Source: Steinernema hermaphroditum (taxonomy: Eukaryota > Nematoda > Chromadorea > Rhabditida > Steinernematidae). Taken from it: a stretch of 64,000 nt of DNA. A program made the position numbers and the translations under genes. Below the pieces are notes generated by a model. It was not told the origin of the DNA. It did no database searches and saw only the letters and a list, made by a program, of their open reading frames with translations. This document shows positions 50,226 to 63,484 of the stretch, in pieces; within the stretch, counting starts at the first letter, position 1; each line of letters opens with the position of its first letter. The DNA is taken from contig CM059623.1 in the NCBI GenBank assembly GCA_030435675.1, forward strand, positions 62,001 through 126,000. The letters run 5' to 3'.

Positions 50226-53200
50226 TCAATTCGAGACAGATAGGGCCTTGTTCATACAAAGAGTTCTGCATCTGACCCTCCTGCTCCAAAGTACCATAGC
50301 ATTTTTATGATTGGATCTTGTAGAACTGCACGAGCCTGATCGAACGCGCCTATTCCCGTTGGGATTACTGTGGACTATCTTAGTTTCCTGCAAAACTTTC
50401 AATTCGAGACAGATAGGGCCCTTGTTCATACAAAGAGTTCTGCATCTGACCCTCCTGCTCCAAAGTACCATAGCATTTTTATGATTGGATCTTGTAGAAC
50501 TGCACGAGCCTGATCGAACGCGCCTATTCTCGTTGGATTTCCTGCGGACTATCTTAGTTTCCTGCAAAACTTTCAATTCGAGACAGCTAGGGCCCTTGCT
50601 CATACCAAAGAGCTCTGCATCTGACCCTCCTGCTCCAAAGTACCATAGCATTTTTATGATTGGATCTTGTAGAACTGCACGAGCCTGATCGAACGCGCCT
50701 ATTCCCGTTGGGATTTCCTGTGGACTATCTTAGTTTCCTGCAAAACTTTCAATTCGAGACAGCAGGGCCCTTGCTCATACCAAAAGCTCTGCATCTGACC
50801 CTCCTGCTCCAAAGTACCATAGCATTTTTATGATTGGATCTTGTAGAACTGCACGAGCCTGATCGAACGCGCCTATTCCCGTTGGGATTACTGTGGACTA
50901 TCTTAGTTTCCTGCAAAACTTTCAATTCGAGACAGATAGGGCCTTGTTCATACAAAGAGTTCTGCATCTGACCCTCCTGCTCCAAAGTACCATAGCATTT
51001 TTATGATTGGATCTTGTAGAACTGCACGAGCCTGATCGAACGCGCCTATTCCCGTTGGGATTACTGTGGACTATCTTAGTTTCCTGCAAAACTTTCAATT
51101 CGAGACAGATAGGGCCTTGTTCATACAAAGAGTTCTGCATCTGACCCTCCTGCTCCAAAGTACCATAGCATTTTTATGATTGGATCTTGTAGAACTGCAC
51201 GAGCCTGATCGAACGCGCCTATTCCCGTTGGATTTCCTGTGGACTATCTTAGTTTCCTGCAAAACTTTCAATTCGAGACAGCTAGGGCCCTTGCTCAACC
51301 AAAGAGCTCTGCATCTGACCCTCCTGCTCCAAAGTACCATAGCATTTTTATGATTGGATCTTGTAGAACTGCACGAGCCTGATCGAACGCGCCTACTCTC
51401 GTTGGATTTCCTGCGGACTATCTTAGTTTCCTGCAAAACTTTCAATTCGAGACAGCAGGGCCCTTGCTCATACCAAAAGCTCTGCATCTGACCCTCCTGC
51501 TCCAAAGTACCATATCATTTTTATGATTGGATCTTGTAGAACTGCACGAGCCTGATCGAACGCGCCTATTCCCGTTGGGATTACTGTGGACTATCTTAGT
51601 TTCCTGCAAAACTTTCAATTCGAGACAGCTAGGGCCCTTGCTCATACCAAAAGCTCTGCATCTGACCCTCCTGCTCCAAAGTACCATATCATTTTTATGA
51701 TTGGATCTTGTAGAACTGCACGAGCCTGATCGAACGCGCCTATTCCCGTTGGGATTACCTGTGGACTATCTTAGTTTCCTGCAAAACTTTCAATTCGAGA
51801 CAGCTAGGGCCCTTGTTCATACAAAAAGCTCTGCATCTGACCCTCCTGCTCCAAAGTACCATAGCATTTTTATGATTGGATCTTGTAGAACTGCACGAGC
51901 CTGATCGAACGCGCCTATTCTCCGTTGGGATTTCCTGTGGACTATCTTAGTTTCCTGCAAAACTTTCAATTCGAGACAGCAGGGCCCTTGCTCATACCAA
52001 AAGCTCTGCATCTGACCCTCCTGCTCCAAAGTACCATATCATTTTTATGATTGGATCTTGTAGAACTGCACGAGCCTGATCGAACGCGCCTATTCCCGTT
52101 GGGATTACTGTGGACTATCTTAGTTTCCTGCAAAACTTTCAATTCGAGACAGATAGGGCCTTGTTCATACAAAGAGTTCTGCATCTGACCCTCCTGCTCC
52201 AAAGTACCATAGCATTTTTATGATTGGATCTTGTAGAACTGCACGAGCCTGATCGAACGCGCCTACTCTCGTTGGATTTCCTGCGGACTATCTTAGTTTC
52301 CTGCAAAACTTTCAATTCGAGACAGCAGGGCCCTTGCTCATACCAAAAGCTCTGCATCTGACCCTCCTGCTCCAAAGTACCATAGCATTTTTATGATTGG
52401 ATCTTGTAGAACTGCACGAGCCTGATCGAACGCGCCTATTCCCGTTGGGATTACTGTGGACTATCTTAGTTTCCTGCAAAACTTTCAATTCGAGACAGAT
52501 AGGGCCCTTGTTCATACAAAGAGTTCTGCATCTGACCCTCCTGCTCCAAAGTACCATAGCATTTTTATGATTGGATCTTGTAGAACTGCACGAGCCTGAT
52601 CGAACGCGCCTATTCCCGTTGGGATTACCTGTGGACTATCTTAGTTTCCTGCAAAACTTTCAATTCGAGACAGATAGGGCCCTTGTTCATACAAAGAGCT
52701 CTGCATCTGACCCTCCTGCTCCAAAGTACCATAGCATTTTTATGATTGGATCTTGTAGAACTGCACGAGCCTGATCGAACGCGCCTATTCCCGTTGGGAT
52801 TACTGTGGACTATCTTAGTTTCCTGCAAAACTTTCAATTCGAGACAGATAGGGCCCTTGTTCATACAAAGAGTTCTGCATCTGACCCTCCTGCTCCAAAG
52901 TACCATAGCATTTTTATGATTGGATCTTGTAGAACTGCACGAGCCTGATCGAACGCGCCTACTCTCGTTGGATTTCCTGCGGACTATCTTAGTTTCCTGC
53001 AAAACTTTCAATTCGAGACAGCAGGGCCCTTGCTCATACCAAAAGCTCTGCATCTGACCCTCCTGCTCCAAAGTACCATAGCATTTTTATGATTGGATCT
53101 TGTAGAACTGCACGAGCCTGATCGAACGCGCCTATTCTCGTTGGATTTCCTGTGGACTATCTTAGTTTCCTGCAAAACTTTCAATTCGAGACAGCTAGGG

Positions 53201-56200
53201 CCCTTGCTCATACCAAAAGCTCTGCATCTGACCCTCCTGCTCCAAAGTACCATAGCATTTTTATGATTGGATCTTGTAGAACTGCACGAGCCTGATCGAA
53301 CGCGCCTATTCCCGTTGGGATTACCTGTGGACTATCTTAGTTTCCTGCAAAACTTTCAATTCGAGACAGCATAGGGCCCTTGTTCATACAAAGAGTTCTG
53401 CATCTGACCCTCCTGCTCCAAAGTACCATAGCATTTTTATGATTGGATCTTGTAGAACTGCACGAGCCTGATCGAACGCGCCTATTCCCGTTGGGATTAC
53501 TGTGGACTATCTTAGTTTCCTGCAAAACTTTCAATTCGAGACAGATAGGGCCTTGTTCATACAAAGAGTTCTGCATCTGACCCTCCTGCTCCAAAGTACC
53601 ATAGCATTTTTATGATTGGATCTTGTAGAACTGCACGAGCCTGATCGAACGCGCCTACTCTCGTTGGATTTCCTGCGGACTATCTTAGTTTCCTGCAAAA
53701 CTTTCAATTCGAGACAGCAGGGCCCTTGCTCATACCAAAAGCTCTGCATCTGACCCTCCTGCTCCAAAGTACCATAGCATTTTTATGATTGGATCTTGTA
53801 GAACTGCACGAGCCTGATCGAACGCGCCTATTCCCGTTGGGATTACCTGTGGACTATCTTAGTTTCCTGCAAAACTTTCAATTCGAGACAGCATAGGGCC
53901 CTTGTTCATACAAAGAGTTCTGCATCTGACCCTCCTGCTCCAAAGTACCATAGCATTTTTATGATTGGATCTTGTAGAACTGCACGAGCCTGATCGAACG
54001 CGCCTATTCCCGTTGGGATTCCTGTGGACTATCTTAGTTTCCTGCAAAACTTTCAATTCGAGACAGCATAGGGCCCTTGTTCATACCAAAGAGCTCTGCA
54101 TCTGACCCTCCTGCTCCAAAGTACCATAGCATTTTTATGATTGGATCTTGTAGAACTGCACGAGCCTGATCGAACGCGCCTATTCCCGTTGGGATTTCCT
54201 GTGGACTATCTTAGTTTCCTGCAAAACTTTCAATTCGAGACAGCTAGGGCCCTTGTTCATACAAAAAGCTCTGCATCTGACCCTCCTGCTCCAAAGTACC
54301 ATAGCATTTTTATGATTGGATCTTGTAGAACTGCACGAGCCTGATCGAACGCGCCTACTCTCGTTGGATTTCCTGCGGACTATCTTAGTTTCCTGCAAAA
54401 CTTTCAATTCGAGACAGCTAGGGCCCTTGCTCATACCAAAAGCTCTGCATCTGACCCTCCTGCTCCAAAGTACCATAGCATTTTTATGATTGGATCTTGT
54501 AGAACTGCACGAGCCTGATCGAACGCGCCTATTCCCGTTGGGATTACTGTGGACTATCTTAGTTTCCTGCAAAACTTTCAATTCGAGACAGATAGGGCCC
54601 TTGTTCATACAAAGAGTTCTGCATCTGACCCTCCTGCTCCAAAGTACCATAGCATTTTTATGATTGGATCTTGTAGAACTGCACGAGCCTGATCGAACGC
54701 GCCTATTCCCGTTGGGATTACTGTGGACTATCTTAGTTTCCTGCAAAACTTTCAATTCGAGACAGATAGGGCCCTTGTTCATACAAAGAGTTCTGCATCT
54801 GACCCTCCTGCTCCAAAGTACCATAGCATTTTTATGATTGGATCTTGTAGAACTGCACGAGCCTGATCGAACGCGCCTATTCCCGTTGGGATTACTGTGG
54901 ACTATCTTAGTTTCCTGCAAAACTTTCAATTCGAGACAGATAGGGCCTTGTTCATACAAAGAGTTCTGCATCTGACCCTCCTGCTCCAAAGTACCATAGC
55001 ATTTTTATGATTGGATCTTGTAGAACTGCACGAGCCTGATCGAACGCGCCTACTCTCGTTGGATTTCCTGCGGACTATCTTAGTTTCCTGCAAAACTTTC
55101 AATTCGAGACAGCAGGGCCCTTGCTCATACCAAAAGCTCTGCATCTGACCCTCCTGCTCCAAAGTACCATAGCATTTTTATGATTGGATCTTGTAGAACT
55201 GCACGAGCCTGATCGAACGCGCCTACTCTCGTTGGATTTCCTGCGGACTATCTTAGTTTCCTGCAAAACTTTCAATTCGAGACAGCAGGGCCCTTGCTCA
55301 TACCAAAAGCTCTGCATCTGACCCTCCTGCTCCAAAGTACCATATCATTTTTATGATTGGATCTTGTAGAACTGCACGAGCCTGATCGAACGCGCCTATT
55401 CCCGTTGGGAGTACTGTGGACTATCTTAGTTTCCTGCAAAACTTTCAATTCGAGACAAATAGGGCCTTGTTCATACAAAGAGTTCTGCATCTGACCCTCC
55501 TGCTCCAAAGTACCATAGCATTTTTATGATTGGATCTTGTAGAACTGCACGAGCCTGATCGAACGCGCCTATTCCCGTTGGGATTACTGTGGACTATCTT
55601 AGTTTCCTGCAAAACTTTCAATTCGAGACAGATAGGGCCTTGTTCATACAAAGAGTTCTGCATCTGACCCTCCTGCTCCAAAGTACCATAGCATTTTTAT
55701 GATTGGATCTTGTAGAACTGCACGAGCCTGATCGAACGCGCCTATTCCCGTTGGGATTACTGTGGACTATCTTAGTTTCCTGCAAAACTTTCAATTCGAG
55801 ACAGATAGGGCCTTGTTCATACAAAGAGTTCTGCATCTGACCCTCCTGCTCCAAAGTACCATAGCATTTTTATGATTGGATCTTGTAGAACTGCACGAGC
55901 CTGATCGAACGCGCCTACTCTCGTTGGATTTCCTGCGGACTATCTTAGTTTCCTGCAAAACTTTCAATTCGAGACAGCTAGGGCCCTTGCTCATACCAAA
56001 AGCTCTGCATCTGACCCTCCTGCTCCAAAGTACCATAGCATTTTTATGATTGGATCTTGTAGAACTGCACGAGCCTGATCGAACGCGCCTACTCTCGTTG
56101 GATTTCCTGCGGACTATCTTAGTTTCCTGCAAAACTTTCAATTCGAGACAGCAGGGCCCTTGCTCATACCAAAAGCTCTGCATCTGACCCTCCTGCTCCA

Positions 56201-59200
56201 AAGTACCATATCATTTTTATGATTGGATCTTGTAGAACTGCACGAGCCTGATCGAACGCGCCTATTCCCGTTGGGAGTACTGTGGACTATCTTAGTTTCC
56301 TGCAAAACTTTCAATTCGAGACAAATAGGGCCTTGTTCATACAAAGAGTTCTGCATCTGACCCTCCTGCTCCAAAGTACCATAGCATTTTTATGATTGGA
56401 TCTTGTAGAACTGCACGAGCCTGATCGAACGCGCCTATTCCCGTTGGGATTACTGTGGACTATCTTAGTTTCCTGCAAAACTTTCAATTCGAGACAGATA
56501 GGGCCTTGTTCATACAAAGAGTTCTGCATCTGACCCTCCTGCTCCAAAGTACCATAGCATTTTTATGATTGGATCTTGTAGAACTGCACGAGCCTGATCG
56601 AACGCGCCTATTCCCGTTGGGATTACTGTGGACTATCTTAGTTTCCTGCAAAACTTTCAATTCGAGACAGATAGGGCCTTGTTCATACAAAGAGTTCTGC
56701 ATCTGACCCTCCTGCTCCAAAGTACCATAGCATTTTTATGATTGGATCTTGTAGAACTGCACGAGCCTGATCGAACGCGCCTATTCCCGTTGGAATTCCT
56801 GTGGACTATCTTAGTTTCCTGCAAAACTTTCAATTCGAGACAGATAGGGCCCTTGTTCATACCAAAAGCTCTGCATCTGACCCTCCTGCTCCAAAGTACC
56901 ATAGCATTTTTATGATTGGATCTTGTAGAACTGCACGAGCCTGATCGAACGCGCCTACTCTCGTTGGATTTCCTGCGGACTATCTTAGTTTCCTGCAAAA
57001 CTTTCAATTCGAGACAGCAGGGCCCTTGCTCATACCAAAAGCTCTGCATCTGACCCTCCTGCTCCAAAGTACCATATCATTTTTATGATTGGATCTTGTA
57101 GAACTGCACGAGCCTGATCGAACGCGCCTATTCCCGTTGGGATTACTGTGGACTATCTTAGTTTCCTGCAAAACTTTCAATTCGAGACAGATAGGGCCTT
57201 GTTCATACAAAGAGTTCTGCATCTGACCCTCCTGCTCCAAAGTACCATAGCATTTTTATGATTGGATCTTGTAGAACTGCACGAGCCTGATCGAACGCGC
57301 CTATTCTCGTTGGATTTCCTGCGGACTATCTTAGTTTCCTGCAAAACTTTCAATTCGAGACAGCAGGGCCCTTGCTCATACCAAAAGCTCTGCATCTGAC
57401 CCTCCTGCTCCAAAGTACCATAGCATTTTTATGATTGGATCTTGTAGAACTGCACGAGCCTGATCGAACGCGCCTATTCCCGTTGGGATTACTGTGGACT
57501 ATCTTAGTTTCCTGCAAAACTTTCAATTCGAGACAGATAGGGCCTTGTTCATACAAAGAGTTCTGCATCTGACCCTCCTGCTCCAAAGTACCATAGCATT
57601 TTTATGATTGGATCTTGTAGAACTGCACGAGCCTGATCGAACGCGCCTATTCTCGTTGGATTTCCTGCGGACTATCTTAGTTTCCTGCAAAACTTTCAAT
57701 TCGAGACAGCTGGGCCCTTGCTCATACCAAAAGCTCTGCATCTGACCCTCCTGCTCCAAAGTACCATATCATTTTTATGATTGGATCTTGTAGAACTGCA
57801 CGAGCCTGATCGAACGCGCCTATTCCCGTTGGGATTACTGTGGACTATCTTAGTTTCCTGCAAAACTTTCAATTCGAGACAGATAGGGCCTTGTTCATAC
57901 AAAGAGTTCTGCATCTGACCCTCCTGCTCCAAAGTACCATAGCATTTTTATGATTGGATCTTGTAGAACTGCACGAGCCTGATCGAACGCGCCTATTCCC
58001 GTTGGGATTACTGTGGACTATCTTAGTTTCCTGCAAAACTTTCAATTCGAGACAGCTAGGGCCCTTGTTCATACCAAGAGCTCTGCATCTGACCCTCCTG
58101 CTCCAAAGTACCATAGCATTTTTATGATTGGATCTTGTAGAACTGCACGAGCCTGATCGAACGCGCCTATTCCCGTTGGGATTACCTGTGGACTATCTTA
58201 GTTTCCTGCAAAACTTTCAATTCGAGACAGATAGGGCCCTTGTTCATACAAAGAGTTCTGCATCTGACCCTCCTGCTCCAAAGTACCATAGCATTTTTAT
58301 GATTGGATCTTGTAGAACTGCACGAGCCTGATCGAACGCGCCTACTCTCGTTGGATTTCCTGCGGACTATCTTAGTTTCCTGCAAAACTTTCAATTCGAG
58401 ACAGCTGGGGCCCTTGCTCATACCAAAAGCTCTGCATCTGACCCTCCTGCTCCAAAGTACCATAGCATTTTTATGATTGGATCTTGTAGAACTGCACGAG
58501 CCTGATCGAACGCGCCTATTCTCGTTGGATTTCCTGCGGACTATCTTAGTTTCCTGCAAAACTTTCAATTCGAGACAGCAGGGCCCTTGCTCATACCAAA
58601 AGCTCTGCATCTGACCCTCCTGCTCCAAAGTACCATATCATTTTTATGATTGGATCTTGTAGAACTGCACGAGCCTGATCGAACGCGCCTATTCCCGTTG
58701 GGATTACTGTGGACTATCTTAGTTTCCTGCAAAACTTTCAATTCGAGACAGATAGGGCCTTGTTCATACAAAGAGTTCTGCATCTGACCCTCCTGCTCCA
58801 AAGTACCATAGCATTTTTATGATTGGATCTTGTAGAACTGCACGAGCCTGATCGAACGCGCCTATTCCCGTTGGAATTCCTGTGGACTATCTTAGTTTCC
58901 TGCAAAACTTTCAATTCGAGACAGCTAGGGCCCTTGCTCATACCAAAAGCTCTGCATCTGACCCTCCTGCTCCAAAGTACCATATCATTTTTATGATTGG
59001 ATCTTGTAGAACTGCACGAGCCTGATCGAACGCGCCTATTCCCGTTGGGATTACTGTGGACTATCTTAGTTTCCTGCAAAACTTTCAATTCGAGACAGAT
59101 AGGGCCTTGTTCATACAAAGAGTTCTGCATCTGACCCTCCTGCTCCAAAGTACCATAGCATTTTTATGATTGGATCTTGTAGAACTGCACGAGCCTGATC

Positions 59201-62200
59201 GAACGCGCCTACTCTCGTTGGATTTCCTGCGGACTATCTTAGTTTCCTGCAAAACTTTCAATTCGAGACAGCAGGGCCCTTGCTCATACCAAAAGCTCTG
59301 CATCTGACCCTCCTGCTCCAAAGTACCATAGCATTTTTATGATTGGATCTTGTAGAACTGCACGAGCCTGATCGAACGCGCCTATTCCCGTTGGGATTAC
59401 TGTGGACTATCTTAGTTTCCTGCAAAACTTTCAATTCGAGACAGATAGGGCCTTGTTCATACAAAGAGTTCTGCATCTGACCCTCCTGCTCCAAAGTACC
59501 ATAGCATTTTTATGATTGGATCTTGTAGAACTGCACGAGCCTGATCGAACGCGCCTATTCTCGTTGGAATTCCTGTGGACTATCTTAGTTTCCTGCAAAA
59601 CTTTCAATTCGAGACAGCATAGGGCCCTTGTTCATACAAAGAGTTCTGCATCTGACCCTCCTGCTCCAAAGTACCATAGCATTTTTATGATTGGATCTTG
59701 TAGAACTGCACGAGCCTGATCGAACGCGCCTATTCCCGTTGGGATTACTGTGGACTATCTTAGTTTCCTGCAAAACTTTCAATTCGAGACAGATAGGGCC
59801 CTTGATCATACAAAAAGATCTGCATCTGACCCTCCTGCTCCAAAGTACCATAGCATTTTTATGATTGGATCTTGTAGAACTGCACGAGCCTGATCGAACG
59901 CGCCTACTCCCGTTGGATTTCCTGCGGACTATCTTAGTTTCCTGCAAAACTTTCAATTCGAGACAGCTAGGGCCCTTGTTCATACCAAAAGCTCTGCATC
60001 TGACCCTCCTGCTCCAAAGTACCATAGCATTTTTATGATTGGATCTTGTAGAACTGCACGAGCCTGATCGAACGCGCCTATTCCCGTTGGGATTACTGTG
60101 GACTATCTTAGTTTCCTGCAAAACTTTCAATTCGAGACAGATAGGGCCTTGTTCATACAAAGAGTTCTGCATCTGACCCTCCTGCTCCAAAGTACCATAG
60201 CATTTTTATGATTGGATCTTGTAGAACTGCACGAGCCTGATCGAACGCGCCTACTCTCGTTGGATTTCCTGCGGACTATCTTAGTTTCCTGCAAAACTTT
60301 CAATTCGAGACAGCAGGGCCCTTGCTCATACCAAAAGCTCTGCATCTGACCCTCCTGCTCCAAAGTACCATATCATTTTTATGATTGGATCTTGTAGAAC
60401 TGCACGAGCCTGATCGAACGCGCCTATTCCCGTTGGGATTACTGTGGACTATCTTAGTTTCCTGCAAAACTTTCAATTCGAGACAGATAGGGCCTTGTTC
60501 ATACAAAGAGTTCTGCATCTGACCCTCCTGCTCCAAAGTACCATAGCATTTTTATGATTGGATCTTGTAGAACTGCACGAGCCTGATCGAACGCGCCTAC
60601 TCTCGTTGGATTTCCTGCGGACTATCTTAGTTTCCTGCAAAACTTTCAATTCGAGACAGCAGGGCCCTTGCTCATACCAAAAGCTCTGCATCTGACCCTC
60701 CTGCTCCAAAGTACCATAGCATTTTTATGATTGGATCTTGTAGAACTGCACGAGCCTGATCGAACGCGCCTATTCCCGTTGGGATTACTGTGGACTATCT
60801 TAGTTTCCTGCAAAACTTTCAATTCGAGACAGATAGGGCCTTGTTCATACAAAGAGTTCTGCATCTGACCCTCCTGCTCCAAAGTACCATAGCATTTTTA
60901 TGATTGGATCTTGTAGAACTGCACGAGCCTGATCGAACGCGCCTATTCCCGTTGGGATTACTGTGGACTATCTTAGTTTCCTGCAAAACTTTCAATTCGA
61001 GACAGATAGGGCCCTTGTTCATACAAAGAGTTCTGCATCTGACCCTCCTGCTCCAAAGTACCATAGCATTTTTATGATTGGATCTTGTAGAACTGCACGA
61101 GCCTGATCGAACGCGCCTACTCTCGTTGGATTTCCTGCGGACTATCTTAGTTTCCTGCAAAACTTTCAATTCGAGACAGCTAGGGCCCTTGCTCATACCA
61201 AAAGCTCTGCATCTGACCCTCCTGCTCCAAAGTACCATAGCATTTTTATGATTGGATCTTGTAGAACTGCACGAGCCTGATCGAACGCGCCTATTCCCGT
61301 TGGGATTACTGTGGACTATCTTAGTTTCCTGCAAAACTTTCAATTCGAGACAGATAGGGCCTTGTTCATACAAAGAAGTTCTGCATCTGACCCTCCTGCT
61401 CCAAAGTACCATAGCATTTTTATGATTGGATCTTGTAGAACTGCACGAGCCTGATCGAACGCGCCTACTCTCGTTGGATTTCCTGCGGACTATCTTAGTT
61501 TCCTGCAAAACTTTCAATTCGAGACAGCAGGGCCCTTGATCATACAAAAAGCTCTGCATCTGACCCTCCTGCTCCAAAGTACCATAGCATTTTTATGATT
61601 GGATCTTGTAGAACTGCACGAGCCTGATCGAACGCGCCTATTCCCGTTGGGATTCCTGTGGACTATCTTAGTTTCCTGCAAAACTTTCAATTCGAGACAG
61701 AAGGGCCCTTGATCATACAAAAAGATCTGCATCTGACCCTCCTGCTCCAAAGTACCATAGCATTTTTATGATTGGATCTTGTAGAACTGCACGAGCCTGA
61801 TCGAACGCGCCTATTCTCGTTGGATTTCCTGCGGACTATCTTAGTTTCCTGCAAAACTTTCAATTCGAGACAGCAGGGCCCTTGCTCATACCAAAAGCTC
61901 TGCATCTGACCCTCCTGCTCCAAAGTACCATAGCATTTTTATGATTGGATCTTGTAGAACTGCACGAGCCTGATCGAACGCGCCTATTCCCGTTGGAATT
62001 CCTGTGGACTATCTTAGTTTCCTGCAAAACTTTCAATTCGAGACAGCAGGGCCCTTGTTCATACAAAAAGCTCTGCATCTGACCCTCCTGCTCCAAAGTA
62101 CCATAGCATTTTTATGATTGGATCTTGTAGAACTGCACGAGCCTGATCGAACGCGCCTATTCCCGTTGGGATTACCTGTGGACTATCTTAGTTTCCTGCA

Positions 62201-62620
62201 AAACTTTCAATTCGAGACAGATAGGGCCCTTGTTCATACCAAAAGCTCTGCATCTGACCCTCCTGCTCCAAAGTACCATAGCATTTTTATGATTGGATCT
62301 TGTAGAACTGCACGAGCCTGATCGAACGCGCCTATTCCCGTTGGGATTACCTGTGGACTATCTTAGTTTCCTGCAAAACTTTCAATTCGAGACAGATAGG
62401 GCCCTTGTTCATACAAAAAGTTCTGCATCTGACCCTCCTGCTCCAAAGTACCATAGCATTTTTATGATTGGATCTTGTAGAACTGCACGAGCCTGATCGA
62501 ACGCGCCTATTCCCGTTGGGATTACTGTGGACTATCTTAGTTTCCTGCAAAACTTTCAATTCGAGACAGATAGGGCCTTGTTCATACAAAGAGTTCTGCA
62601 TCTGACCCTCCTGCTCCAAA
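50226..62620. repeat. Region rich in A/B hybrid monomers of 174-175 bp
   Basis: Many variable blocks combine halves of A and B: gacagatagggccc or gacagctagggccc (1 bp longer), and gacagcatagggccc (2 bp longer, near 53,370, 53,890, 54,067 and 59,617). Right halves may be catacaaagag or cataccaaaag in any combination. The gggattacctgtgg junction adds another base in several units. A run of four 174-bp units lies between about 54.2 and 54.9 kb. Hybrids are the expected product of recombination inside the monomer. Confidence 0.8.
54926..57003. repeat. 5-monomer duplication with gggagtactg and gacaaatagg markers
   Basis: The linked rare changes gggagtactgtgg and gacaaatagggcc occur near 55,408/55,455 and 56,274/56,321, 866 bp apart. 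They are followed in both copies by B units. In the first copy two ctctcgttggatttcctgcgg units precede them; the second copy has the same arrangement with a ctagggccc hybrid. Confidence 0.78.
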
Positions 62621-62728
62621 GTACCATAGCATTTTTATGATTGGATCTTGTAGAACTGCACGAGCCTGATCGAACGCGCCTATTCCCGTTGGGATTACTG
62701 TGGACTATCTTAGTTTCCTGCAAAACTT

Positions 62729-63484
62729 TCAATTCGAGACAGATAGGGCCTTGTTCATACAAAGAGTTCTGCATCTGACCCTCCTGCTCCAAAGTACCAT
62801 AGCATTTTTATGATTGGATCTTGTAGAACTGCACGAGCCTGATCGAACGCGCCTACTCTCGTTGGATTTCCTGCGGACTATCTTAGTTTCCTGCAAAACT
62901 TTCAATTCGAGACAGCAGGGCCCTTGCTCATACCAAAAGCTCTGCATCTGACCCTCCTGCTCCAAAGTACCATAGCATTTTTATGATTGGATCTTGTAGA
63001 ACTGCACGAGCCTGATCGAACGCGCCTACTCTCGTTGGATTTCCTGCGGACTATCTTAGTTTCCTGCAAAACTTTCAATTCGAGACAGCAGGGCCCTTGC
63101 TCATACCAAAAGCTCTGCATCTGACCCTCCTGCTCCAAAGTACCATATCATTTTTATGATTGGATCTTGTAGAACTGCACGAGCCTGATCGAACGCGCCT
63201 ATTCCCGTTGGGAGTACTGTGGACTATCTTAGTTTCCTGCAAAACTTTCAATTCGAGACAAATAGGGCCTTGTTCATACAAAGAGTTCTGCATCTGACCC
63301 TCCTGCTCCAAAGTACCATAGCATTTTTATGATTGGATCTTGTAGAACTGCACGAGCCTGATCGAACGCGCCTATTCCCGTTGGGATTACTGTGGACTAT
63401 CTTAGTTTCCTGCAAAACTTTCAATTCGAGACAGATAGGGCCTTGTTCATACAAAGAGTTCTGCATCTGACCCTCCTGCTCCAA
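62729..63484. repeat. Distant third copy of the gggagtactg block
   Basis: The gggagtactgtgg and gacaaatagggcc markers recur near 63,212 and 63,258, with the same two preceding ctctcgttggatttcctgcgg units and the same following B unit as at 54.9-55.7 kb. The copy is about 7.8 kb from the first and 6.9 kb from the second. The sequence between is not a simple repeat of the same block, so a non-adjacent transfer or a larger decayed duplication is implied. Confidence 0.74.

Noticed and set aside
31091..62496. Scattered plus-strand open frames of 67-68 codons
   Set aside because: They appear only where 174- or 175-bp units change the phase, and they repeat the same satellite sequence. There is no independent coding signal.
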